64,000 nt of DNA from Bacteroidales bacterium UBA4070. GTDB taxonomy: Bacteria; Bacteroidota; Bacteroidia; Bacteroidales; VadinHA17. Position 1 is the stretch's first letter, and the number at the start of each line of letters is the position of its first letter. Shown one piece after another: positions 26,662 to 34,415 of this stretch. A model generated the notes under the pieces. It saw only the letters and a program-made list of their open reading frames with translations. It was not told the origin of the DNA and ran no database searches. Made by a program: the position numbers and the translations under genes. Location of the stretch: NCBI GenBank assembly GCA_002383485.1, contig DFYY01000029.1, forward strand, positions 70,369-134,368, read 5' to 3'.

Positions 26662-27606
26662 TTACATAAGAGGCAGGGCGGGTTGCACTGCCTTCCAGAA
26701 ATCATCATCGAGGAGGTACGCGCTCCCAAGCAGGGCTGCATCCTCCTTCAGTTCGGAGATGGCTATTCGCGTGTCGCATCCCTCCCTCTTCAGGGCCTCT
26801 TCCACAGACAGACCGAAGAGATTGTATGCATGAGAGATGTTTCCTCCCATTACCAGTATCTCAGCCCCGAACCGTTTCAGCCAGGGGGCCAGGAAGCTCC
26901 CCAGGCCGCTGCCGAACTCGGTGAAGATCTCCTGCACCTCGGGGGCTCTGCCGGCCATCATGGCCACCTCTCTTACTCCGGCGGCATCATGACCGGTCAC
27001 TTCGCGGTAACGCGACGTAAACCAGCGTGTTGAAAAATAGTCGTCTGCTATGCCGTTCCCGAACGGCAGGTGGTAGACACACCCCATCTTCGGCACCCTG
27101 TCACCTTCAACAACGGGTATCCGGTTTTCAAGGAATGCCGAACCGAATCCCGTACCCAGGGTGATGGCCATCATTCTGGCGTAACCGGCGGCCTTTCCTG
27201 CCCATGCCTCACCAACGGCAAAGGAACTGGCGTCATTCATGAACCTCACACGGCAGTCGCACGGCAGGCCCAGCCGGGTGCTGATGGCCTTTCCCACATT
27301 GACACCGTACAGCTTCTCGTACTTTGGTACACCCCTTATTAGGCAGATGCCCTTCACATAGTCAAAAGGCCCTGGCATGGCGAATCCCACCCCGCGCAGG
27401 TTGAAGATCTGAATCCCTCTGAGCACCTGTTTCAGGGTGTCACTCCAGACCGTAAGTATCTCATCGGCTTCAGCTTTGTTGTCAACCGGGCTTTCGGCCC
27501 GTGATCCGCTGATGATGCGGTGGGCAGTCATATCAACTGCTACGGCTGTTATGTGGCTTCCGCCAATGTCAACGCCGATGGCGATGTTCTGAAGTGCAGA
27601 ATTCAT
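26662..27606 (-). CDS. ROK-family sugar kinase
   Basis: A 314-residue ROK-family protein with the phosphate-1 motif IAIGVDIGGSHITAV and a glycine-rich phosphate-2 region (LGTGFGSAFLENR). There is no N-terminal helix-turn-helix, so it is a kinase rather than a repressor. The usual CxCGxxGC zinc site of ROK kinases is not evident. The frame extends to 27639, but the ATG at 27606 follows AAGGAGA and is the better start. First gene of the carbohydrate operon. It probably phosphorylates the sugar brought in by the FHS permease; which sugar is unknown. Confidence 0.83.
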   Translation of the reverse strand: MNSALQNIAIGVDIGGSHITAVAVDMTAHRIISGSRAESPVDNKAEADEILTVWSDTLKQVLRGIQIFNLRGVGFAMPGPFDYVKGICLIRGVPKYEKLYGVNVGKAISTRLGLPCDCRVRFMNDASSFAVGEAWAGKAAGYARMMAITLGTGFGSAFLENRIPVVEGDRVPKMGCVYHLPFGNGIADDYFSTRWFTSRYREVTGHDAAGVREVAMMAGRAPEVQEIFTEFGSGLGSFLAPWLKRFGAEILVMGGNISHAYNLFGLSVEEALKREGCDTRIAISELKEDAALLGSAYLLDDDFWKAVQPALPLM

Positions 27607-27781
27607 GTTGGTTCTCCTTCGGTTCAGGTTTTGAAGCAATGAAAATATCTATTTTTTCCCAATTAGCACAGAATGTGTCAGGGATAATATTCTGAAAAAA
27701 TAGGATCGGTCGAAAAAATGTTATAAATTCGTGTTATTAACACCAGTTTCCAAAGCATTCAAAATCTAATCACATCGTATT

Positions 27782-29089
27782 ATGTTAAAAGCCACAAAGG
27801 AAGATGCGCTTCTGTACCACAGTCGCGGCCGCAAAGGAAAAGTGGAAGTAATACCCACGAAACCATACGGCACACAGTTTGATCTCAGCCTGGCATATAC
27901 CCCCGGCGTTGCACATCCGTGCCTTGAGATTGAAAAGAACCCTGATGATGCCTATCTCTACACCGCAAAGGGCAACCTTGTAGCAGTCATCTCGAACGGC
28001 ACCGCCGTACTGGGACTGGGTGACATAGGAGCTCTGGCAGGAAAGCCTGTAATGGAGGGGAAGGGACTCCTCTTCAAGGTTTTTGCCGATGTGGATGTTT
28101 TTGACATAGAGATCGACGAGAAGGACCCTGACAAACTGGTGGAGATCTGCGCTAAGCTTGCACCCACTTTCGGGGGGATAAACCTCGAGGACATCAAGGC
28201 ACCGGAGTGCTTCGAAGTGGAGACGAAACTGAAGGCGATGCTCGATATTCCGGTATTTCACGATGACCAGCACGGTACTGCGATTATCTCTGCTGCCGGA
28301 TTGCTCAACGCCGTGGAGATCAGCGGCAAAAATCCGGCCGATATAAAGGTTGTAGTCTGCGGCGCCGGCGCTGCAGCCAACTCATGCACACGCCTTTATG
28401 TTGCCCTCGGGATTAAAAAGGAAAACGTCGTGATGGTTGACAGCAAGGGAGTCATAAACAACAGGAGAACCGATCTGAACAAATACAAGAAGGAGTGGAT
28501 CACTGACCGTGAAATAAGCACACTGGCTGAGGCAGTGAAAGATGCGGATATGTTTCTGGGACTGTCGGTAGCCAATATGCTCACCAAAGAGATGCTCGGC
28601 ACAATGGCTCCCAATCCGATCGTGTTTGCAATGGCCAATCCCAACCCGGAGATCAGCTATGAGGATGCCTTCGCTACACGTGACGATCTTATCTTCGCTA
28701 CCGGAAGGTCAGATTACCCGAACCAGATCAACAATGTGCTCGGATTTCCCTTCATCTTCAGGGGAGCACTTGACGTAAGAGCCAGGACAATCAACGAGGA
28801 GATGAAACTTGCTGCCACCAAGGCGCTGGCTGGTTTGGCTAAGGAAAAAGTACCTGACTCGGTACTGAAGGCTTACGAGCTGGAAAGCCTTGAATTTGGA
28901 AGGGATTATATCATACCCAAGCCGCTCGATCCCCGCCTTATCTCCAGGGTAGCACCGGCAGTAGCCCGGGCCGCAATTGAGACAGGGGTGGCGCGTCTTA
29001 AAATTGAGGACTGGGATGACTATGCCGAATCGCTCGACAAACGGACATCAGAGCATATCAACAGGATAGCAGACATCTGCTGCCTCTAG
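27782..29089 (+). CDS. NAD(P)-dependent malic enzyme
   Basis: A 435-residue malic enzyme that decarboxylates malate to pyruvate and CO2. The catalytic block AYTPGVAHPC and the metal-binding region VFHDDQHGTAIISAAG are present. The Rossmann motif reads VVCGAGAAANSC, followed by IFAMANPNPEI. Length matches the short bacterial form without a C-terminal phosphotransacetylase-like domain. It is a single gene with its own terminator just downstream. It may supply pyruvate or NAD(P)H during anaerobic metabolism. The A+T-rich upstream region contains TAAATTCG near 27725, one base away from the TAnnTTTG promoter form. Confidence 0.95.
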   Translation: MLKATKEDALLYHSRGRKGKVEVIPTKPYGTQFDLSLAYTPGVAHPCLEIEKNPDDAYLYTAKGNLVAVISNGTAVLGLGDIGALAGKPVMEGKGLLFKVFADVDVFDIEIDEKDPDKLVEICAKLAPTFGGINLEDIKAPECFEVETKLKAMLDIPVFHDDQHGTAIISAAGLLNAVEISGKNPADIKVVVCGAGAAANSCTRLYVALGIKKENVVMVDSKGVINNRRTDLNKYKKEWITDREISTLAEAVKDADMFLGLSVANMLTKEMLGTMAPNPIVFAMANPNPEISYEDAFATRDDLIFATGRSDYPNQINNVLGFPFIFRGALDVRARTINEEMKLAATKALAGLAKEKVPDSVLKAYELESLEFGRDYIIPKPLDPRLISRVAPAVARAAIETGVARLKIEDWDDYAESLDKRTSEHINRIADICCL

Positions 29090-29102
29090 CAACAAAACAC
29101 TG

Positions 29103-29135
29103 AAAGGGCCGGTAACCATCGTTATCCGGCCCTTT
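29103..29135 (+). terminator. Rho-independent-type terminator after malic enzyme
   Basis: AAAGGGCCGG at 29103-29112 pairs with CCGGCCCTTT at 29126-29135, extended by GTAAC/GTTA with one bulge, 14 bases after the malic-enzyme stop. The following T content is modest (CTCTTACCC). Confidence 0.75.
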
Positions 29136-29188
29136 CTCTTACCCTACTTTAATCCAACCAACTGTGCCAAACTCTGAAAAACACAGCT

Positions 29189-29917
29189 TTATCTTTGAAA
29201 CTTTATGCCAAACTTCATTTCGTACAGAGTCAAAATGAGTGAAGAGAGCTGTTCTACGGAATAGCTGCTTCTGTTAAGTGTAGCGTCAAACAGATAATCA
29301 ATGCACTGTGGTTTCTTGTCAAGAAAGTCAATAATCAGCTTGTTACGCTTTTCATCTGTTTGCAGAGTATATTCCTCAGCCTTGGCAATGAGCATCCCTT
29401 TCTTTTTCATCACATTCTGCACTCTCCAGTAAATCGGCGCAACCAGACGGATATGAAGTGCATTCGCCATTTCCTGGGTGATTGATACTCCTCCCCGGCC
29501 AATTATTACCGAGTAGCCTTCCCGTGCTATCGACAGCACAACCTCCCTGATAGCTTTCTTCACAGAGCTGTCAGTGACAAAAGTCCCTGAGAAGGCCATG
29601 ATCATCTGTGAGATGTCAGTCATTCCCAGTCCCTGGTAATAGGTCTCAATCCTTTGAGTGTCAGTCTTCAGTTCATGTGCAGCATGGTAGATGATATCCT
29701 TGTCAACCCACTTCCACTTGTTGGTGTTGTACCTCAGGTTCATCTGTGCCACAAGCTCGGCAGCCACTTCCCTGCCGTCACAACCGGTAAGGCGGGAGAT
29801 TGTGATTACCGGGCCTGTCTGGTCAACGGGCCTGCCCAGCATTTCAGCCCTGTAACGGGTGTCGAAATAATCAAATATCTTCTTCACGGCTAAGGCTTTA
29901 GGTTTGACAATGAACAA
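29189..29917 (-). CDS. Cytidylate kinase-like family protein
   Basis: A 242-residue P-loop protein of the cytidylate-kinase-like family (PF13189-type). The phosphate-binding region reads ITISRLTGCDGREVA (residues 38-52), a relaxed P-loop. Further blocks are KWVDKDIIYHAAHEL and VIIGRGGVSITQ. Family members are common in anaerobes, but the true nucleotide substrate is not established. The frame opens with TTG at 29917; no ATG precedes the conserved part except Met25, so the start is uncertain. It appears monocistronic. Confidence 0.8.
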   Translation of the reverse strand: MFIVKPKALAVKKIFDYFDTRYRAEMLGRPVDQTGPVITISRLTGCDGREVAAELVAQMNLRYNTNKWKWVDKDIIYHAAHELKTDTQRIETYYQGLGMTDISQMIMAFSGTFVTDSSVKKAIREVVLSIAREGYSVIIGRGGVSITQEMANALHIRLVAPIYWRVQNVMKKKGMLIAKAEEYTLQTDEKRNKLIIDFLDKKPQCIDYLFDATLNRSSYSVEQLSSLILTLYEMKFGIKFQR

Positions 29918-29993
29918 TCTGCGCCTCAGGAGGGCGATAACTGATAAATCTTACAAAATATAATCAATTTTTATCACAGGGACAACTGTCCGG

Positions 29994-30034
29994 GCAAAAA
30001 AAACAACCGCCGGATCGCTGCAGATCCGGCGGTT
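29994..30034 (-). terminator. Terminator of the glycyl radical enzyme operon
   Basis: On the minus strand a 12-base perfect stem (30034-30023 with 30016-30005, AACCGCCGGATC arm) is followed by a run of T over 30003-29994. It lies 20 bases after the glycyl radical enzyme stop. Confidence 0.88.
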
Positions 30035-30054
30035 GATATTTAACGGGCTCTTAC

Positions 30055-32424
30055 TTAGAAGTCGCGGTGTTCCGTGCGTCGGATTATCTCATTCTGAAGA
30101 TCCTCACCCAGGTCATTGAAATAGTCGCTGTATCCAGCCACACGGACTATCAGGTCACGGTACATCTCCGGATTTTTCTGGGCATTCCGGAGAGTGTCGG
30201 CGCTGACGACATTAAACTGGATATGGTGACCATCAAGACTGAAGTAGCTTCTTATCAGGGCAGTGAGCTTCTGATAGCTGTTCTCATCCTCAAAGAATTC
30301 AGGTGAGAATTTCTGGTTGAGAAGTGTGCCTCCGGTACGGAGATGGTCAATTTTGGAAGCTGACTTGATAACGGCAGTCGGACCCTGGCGATCCACCCCC
30401 TGTGACGGTGAAATACCTTCTGAGAGTGGCACATAAGCCTTGCGGCCGTCAGGAGTAGCTCCGGTGACATTGCCGAAGTAGACATGCGAGGTTGTCGGGA
30501 GCATGTTGATGCGGTGAATTCCACCCCTTGGAGTAGGCCTGCCGTTCACTGCATCATGGAAAAATTCAAATACCGCAACGGCCTGATTATCTGCATAATC
30601 ATCATCATTCCCGTATTTTGGGGTGTTGTAAATCATGTCATACTGCATCTGCTCAGCCCCTTCGAAATTGTTTCTGAGGGCGGTAAGCATCTCGCTCCAG
30701 GTAAATCTTTTGCGGTCGTAAATATTGAATTTTACCGATGTAAGGATATCGGTTATGCTTCCGAGTCCCACTCCCTGGATATATGTGGTGTTGTACCTTG
30801 CTCCGCCTGCATTGTAGTCCTTGCCGCGTGCGATACAGTCTTCCAGCAGCAGGGACAGGAAGGGCACCGGAAGGTGGATTGCAAAGGTCTTCTCGATGAC
30901 ATTGTTTCCTCTCACCTTCACGTCAGCGAAGTAGTTTATCTGATCCCTGTAAGCCAGCATGAATTCCTCAAAGGTCCTGAACTCCGAGGGATCTCCCGTC
31001 TTCGGGCCAATCTGCATCCCCGTGCGTGGATCAAATCCGTTGTTGAGCGTCACCTCCAGTATCTTGACTAGATTGAAGTAGCCGGTGAGCCAGTAGCACT
31101 CTGTACCAAACGCCCCGGTCTCAACGCAGCCGGAGGCTCCTCCGTTGCGGGCATCAACGATGCTCTTACCCTGTCGTAACAACTCCTGTATTATGGCTTC
31201 CGTATTGAAAACCGAAGGCTGACCAAACCCGGTCCTGACAATGTCAAGGGTCTTGTGGATAAATGTGTCCGGATTCTTGCGGCTCACCTGTACCATCGAA
31301 CTTGGCTGAAGAATGCGCATCTCCTTGATTACATCCAGCAGGGTATAGGTCATCGGGTTTACGGCATCGGTGCCGTCTGGCTTCACCCCGCCGAGGTTGA
31401 TGAGGCAGAAGTCGGTGTATGTATTGCTCTCCTGTGCAGTCACACCCATCTTGGGAGGAGAGGGGTGGTTGTTGAACTTGACCCAGAAGCATCCGAGGAG
31501 TTCATACGCCTCGTCGGCCGTGAGTGTTCCCTCATCAAGTCCCTTTTTGTATACAGGCCAGAGGTGCTGGTCGAGACGCCCGGGGTTGAATGAATCCCAT
31601 GGATTAAGTTCGGTGACCACGCCAAGGTGTATGAACCAGTAATGCTGCAGCATCTCGTGAAATGTCTCCGGTGCATGAGCTGGTACGCGACGGCAGACAG
31701 CCGCCATCCTGGTCAGTTCATCTTTCCTGGCCGGATCCTTCTCTTCAGCAGCCATAGCATCCAGTTTTTCGGCATGTCTTCCGGCATACATAATGATGGC
31801 ATCACAGGCAATTGCCATAGCCCTGAGCTCTTCATTGCGCTCATACGCCTGCGGGTCATTGCGGAAATCAAGTGCAACAACAGCAGAGGCGATCTCTTTC
31901 TTCAGATCCAGGAAGCCAGTATGGAACATCTTGTATCCCAGCACGGTGTGCCCGGGAGCCCTCTGCTCCTGGAACTCGGTGAAGATGCCGGCCTTATAGG
32001 CCGCAAGCCACTCGGGGGTCATCCGCTCCATGATACGGTCACGGTTACTGCGGCCTTTCCAGAATGGAATGATCTCTTCTGTATATATCTTTTTAACCTC
32101 TTCACTGACCCTGAAGAATACCTTTTCGCGGCTGTCAAGAATTTCAAGGTCCTGAATTGAATGAAGGCTGATCTCGGGGTATGTGGGCGTTGCCTTTGGA
32201 GCAGGTCCTCTTTCACCAACGATCAGTTCACCGTCATTGATGCATATAGCCTTGTTACTGAGCAGGTATTCAAATGCGCGTGCTCTCAGCATCGGGGCCG
32301 ACAGCCCCTGTGCATCCCGGCTGGCATAGAAGCGGGTAATTAGCTGTGCCCGTTCAGCAGTAATGGTTTCTGTTGCGTTCAGGCTCTGTTCCCTGAGCCT
32401 TATAACTCTCTCTGTCATTTTCAT
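30055..32424 (-). CDS. hypD: Glycyl radical enzyme, trans-4-hydroxy-L-proline dehydratase type (HypD)
   Basis: A 789-residue glycyl radical enzyme. The thiyl Cys433 and base Glu435 are in GASGCVETG, and the radical Gly764 is in RVAGYSDYF near the C-terminus. Overall length, the start region (CINDGELIVGERG, TPTYPEI), MTPEWLAAY and EQRAPGHTV match clostridial trans-4-hydroxyproline dehydratase as I remember it, with the catalytic residues offset by one. That enzyme converts hydroxyproline to pyrroline-5-carboxylate. The symbol refers to this enzyme, not the NiFe-hydrogenase maturation protein HypD. It sits 43 bases after its activase and has a strong AGGAGG ribosome site. No pyrroline-5-carboxylate reductase is adjacent, so another substrate of the same subfamily remains possible. 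It would be destroyed by oxygen. Confidence 0.8.
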   Translation of the reverse strand: MKMTERVIRLREQSLNATETITAERAQLITRFYASRDAQGLSAPMLRARAFEYLLSNKAICINDGELIVGERGPAPKATPTYPEISLHSIQDLEILDSREKVFFRVSEEVKKIYTEEIIPFWKGRSNRDRIMERMTPEWLAAYKAGIFTEFQEQRAPGHTVLGYKMFHTGFLDLKKEIASAVVALDFRNDPQAYERNEELRAMAIACDAIIMYAGRHAEKLDAMAAEEKDPARKDELTRMAAVCRRVPAHAPETFHEMLQHYWFIHLGVVTELNPWDSFNPGRLDQHLWPVYKKGLDEGTLTADEAYELLGCFWVKFNNHPSPPKMGVTAQESNTYTDFCLINLGGVKPDGTDAVNPMTYTLLDVIKEMRILQPSSMVQVSRKNPDTFIHKTLDIVRTGFGQPSVFNTEAIIQELLRQGKSIVDARNGGASGCVETGAFGTECYWLTGYFNLVKILEVTLNNGFDPRTGMQIGPKTGDPSEFRTFEEFMLAYRDQINYFADVKVRGNNVIEKTFAIHLPVPFLSLLLEDCIARGKDYNAGGARYNTTYIQGVGLGSITDILTSVKFNIYDRKRFTWSEMLTALRNNFEGAEQMQYDMIYNTPKYGNDDDYADNQAVAVFEFFHDAVNGRPTPRGGIHRINMLPTTSHVYFGNVTGATPDGRKAYVPLSEGISPSQGVDRQGPTAVIKSASKIDHLRTGGTLLNQKFSPEFFEDENSYQKLTALIRSYFSLDGHHIQFNVVSADTLRNAQKNPEMYRDLIVRVAGYSDYFNDLGEDLQNEIIRRTEHRDF

Positions 32425-32467
32425 ATATAGTTACCTCCTGGTGGTTTTCCTGTTTTAATTACGGCGA

Positions 32468-33268
32468 TCAACCGCCTTTTTTTACGTGGATGCCTAGCGG
32501 CTTTAAAATTTCAATGTATTCGTCCAGAGTACCGTTCGTCACCTGGCTGACTGATGCCATCCTGTCCTCTATGGAGAAACGGCGGTATTTCGAGCTGCCC
32601 GTCTTATGATAGGGCAGCAGGTTTATCTCTTTGATTTGACCGTTGTTTCGGCTTTCAATAAACTCCCGCAGATTCTCCATGTATGATGCATCAGCCGACA
32701 CTCCCGGAATGACCGGGATACGTATCATCACATCCTTTCCTTCTGCAAGCAGCATATCAAGATTTGAGATGATAAGCTCATTGCTCACCCCGGTGAATTT
32801 TCTGTGAATCTCAGGATCCGTATGCTTGATATCATACATGAAAAGGTCTGTTACCGGCATGACCGACTGCAGCAATTCGCGCCGGGCGTATCCTGAAGTG
32901 TCTACGGTTGTATGAAATCCGGATTGTCTGAGCAGGCTGAGGGTTTCCAGAAGAAATACCGGTTGCATCAGCGGCTCGCCGCCTGAGAAGGTGACTCCTC
33001 CTCCCGAGTGCTCCATGAAGACCCTGTCAGCCTCCGCCTTTGCAAGAATCTCTTCCGGTGCGTACTCATGACCTACCTGCTCCATGGTGCGAAACTCCTT
33101 CTCTCCCACCCTGTCAATCCTTTCTACCATCCTGATACCTGACTCCTTCCCTTCGGGATTATGGCACCACCAGCAATCAAGCGAGCACCCCTTCATGAAA
33201 ACTGTAATCCTGATACCGGGACCGTCATGAATTGCATATCTTTTTATACTGAATATCAAGCCTTTCAT
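32468..33268 (-). CDS. Radical SAM glycyl radical enzyme activase
   Basis: A 266-residue activating enzyme that installs the glycyl radical on the neighbouring dehydratase. The radical-SAM cluster motif is C28-x3-C32-x2-C35 (CSLDCWWC), with GGVTFSGGEPL following. These are the only three cysteines in the protein. The compact form lacks the ferredoxin-like insertion with extra cysteine clusters seen in many activases of dehydratase-type glycyl radical enzymes, so in size it resembles pyruvate formate-lyase activase. It is the first gene of the two-gene operon. Confidence 0.92.
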   Translation of the reverse strand: MKGLIFSIKRYAIHDGPGIRITVFMKGCSLDCWWCHNPEGKESGIRMVERIDRVGEKEFRTMEQVGHEYAPEEILAKAEADRVFMEHSGGGVTFSGGEPLMQPVFLLETLSLLRQSGFHTTVDTSGYARRELLQSVMPVTDLFMYDIKHTDPEIHRKFTGVSNELIISNLDMLLAEGKDVMIRIPVIPGVSADASYMENLREFIESRNNGQIKEINLLPYHKTGSSKYRRFSIEDRMASVSQVTNGTLDEYIEILKPLGIHVKKGG

Positions 33269-33685
33269 AATGATAAAGAGATAATTGTTGAATCAGATGA
33301 ACGAAATGCAGGGGCATCAGACACCCCCGGTGAAAGGCTATAGGGCATAGAACATAAGGCAATGATACAACCTTCTGCCAAGGCGATTCATCATAAACCT
33401 GTGTTCCAGACTGTTCATCTCTGTAATTTGCAACACAAAGATATTACAAAAAACCGAAGAGACCAAATATTGCCTGTCAGGACTGCCCGTAAAAAATAAT
33501 TTCAAAATTTATTAGCTTGATTATCTGTATATTACTGTCACAATAGTCCGATTAACAAAAGTTTAACAGAATTTTAATGCAACAGATCCGGGGGTTGCCG
33601 GTCTTTATATTGGAAAGAAGATGGAAAAGGACAGTTCCGCTTTTTTTACAGGACAGTTTAAGTGTTAAACAAAAACGGGTTAGTC
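33269..33685. other. Intergenic region between activase and secreted small protein
   Basis: About 415 bases with no supportable gene. It must hold the promoters of the divergent activase and small exported protein genes. Composition turns strongly A+T-rich from about 33430. No repeat or clear consensus promoter was identified. Confidence 0.5.
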
Positions 33686-34141
33686 ATGAAAAGAATTTTT
33701 CTTGGTGTGCTGCTTTTCACAGCAGTCTCGGCACTCTCGTTCGGCAGGGTAATTATCAGGGGAGAATCCCACACTCCTTTCGGTACCTTCACGATCGAGG
33801 CCTCCGACAAGCCGGTAACGGTTGCCGGAGAGGAGCTCAAATGCTATCTCATCAGTTATAAGAACTCACCTTTACAGGTAAAGGTATTGATTGACAAGGA
33901 GAAGAAGTGCAAGAATTATGTGGTTGTCTCAGATGATCTGTCAGTAATGTACACTTGCAACGGCATGTACTTTGGCGTCAACAAGCTGGGTAAAAAGTAT
34001 GCTGAAGCAGGCCTTGGGACTTCGGAAGAGAAGCTTGACAGGCTTGACTACTTTCACCAGAAGGTTATCAGGCAGGGGGATGCAGCAGAATTTGATGCCA
34101 TTAGTTTGATTGCATCCTATTTCCCGGAGCTCATCAAGTAG
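33686..34141 (+). CDS. Small exported protein of unknown function
   Basis: A 151-residue protein with a signal peptide (MKRIFLGVLLFTAVSALSFG) and a mature domain with mixed beta and helical content and three cysteines. The open frame can start at GTG 33662, but ATG 33686 directly begins the signal peptide. I do not recognise the family. It is followed by a clear terminator, so it is a monocistronic, probably periplasmic protein. Confidence 0.65.
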   Translation: MKRIFLGVLLFTAVSALSFGRVIIRGESHTPFGTFTIEASDKPVTVAGEELKCYLISYKNSPLQVKVLIDKEKKCKNYVVVSDDLSVMYTCNGMYFGVNKLGKKYAEAGLGTSEEKLDRLDYFHQKVIRQGDAAEFDAISLIASYFPELIK

Positions 34142-34216
34142 CTTCCGGAAGAAAGATCTTTTTTCCTTCCTTAATCAGGCCGTCCGGCCTGTCTACGATC
34201 AGGTTTAGGTTGAAAC

Positions 34217-34249
34217 GAAGATACCCCCAGCGGGTATCTTCTTCTTTTT
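34217..34249 (+). terminator. Intrinsic terminator after the small exported protein gene
   Basis: GAAGATACCC (34217-34226) pairs perfectly with GGGTATCTTC (34232-34241), a ten-base stem with a five-base loop, followed by TTCTTTTTC. It lies about 75 bases after the stop. The rest of 34142-34415 shows no gene. Confidence 0.82.
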
Positions 34250-34415
34250 CAGTAACTTTCATCGGCCGGAAATGATGCACAACTGCCCGGTGGCCATAGC
34301 TGCGCGATCTTCCTATATTATTGATATTTATCACCTCTGTTAAGCCGGAGCGGACTATCTTTGATATCTGAATACCTGACCCGTGATTACCCGGGGAAGG
34401 ACACTCCAACAGGCT

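Noticed and set aside
27961..28197. Minus-strand open frames inside the malic enzyme gene
   Set aside because: Opposite-strand shadows without motifs.
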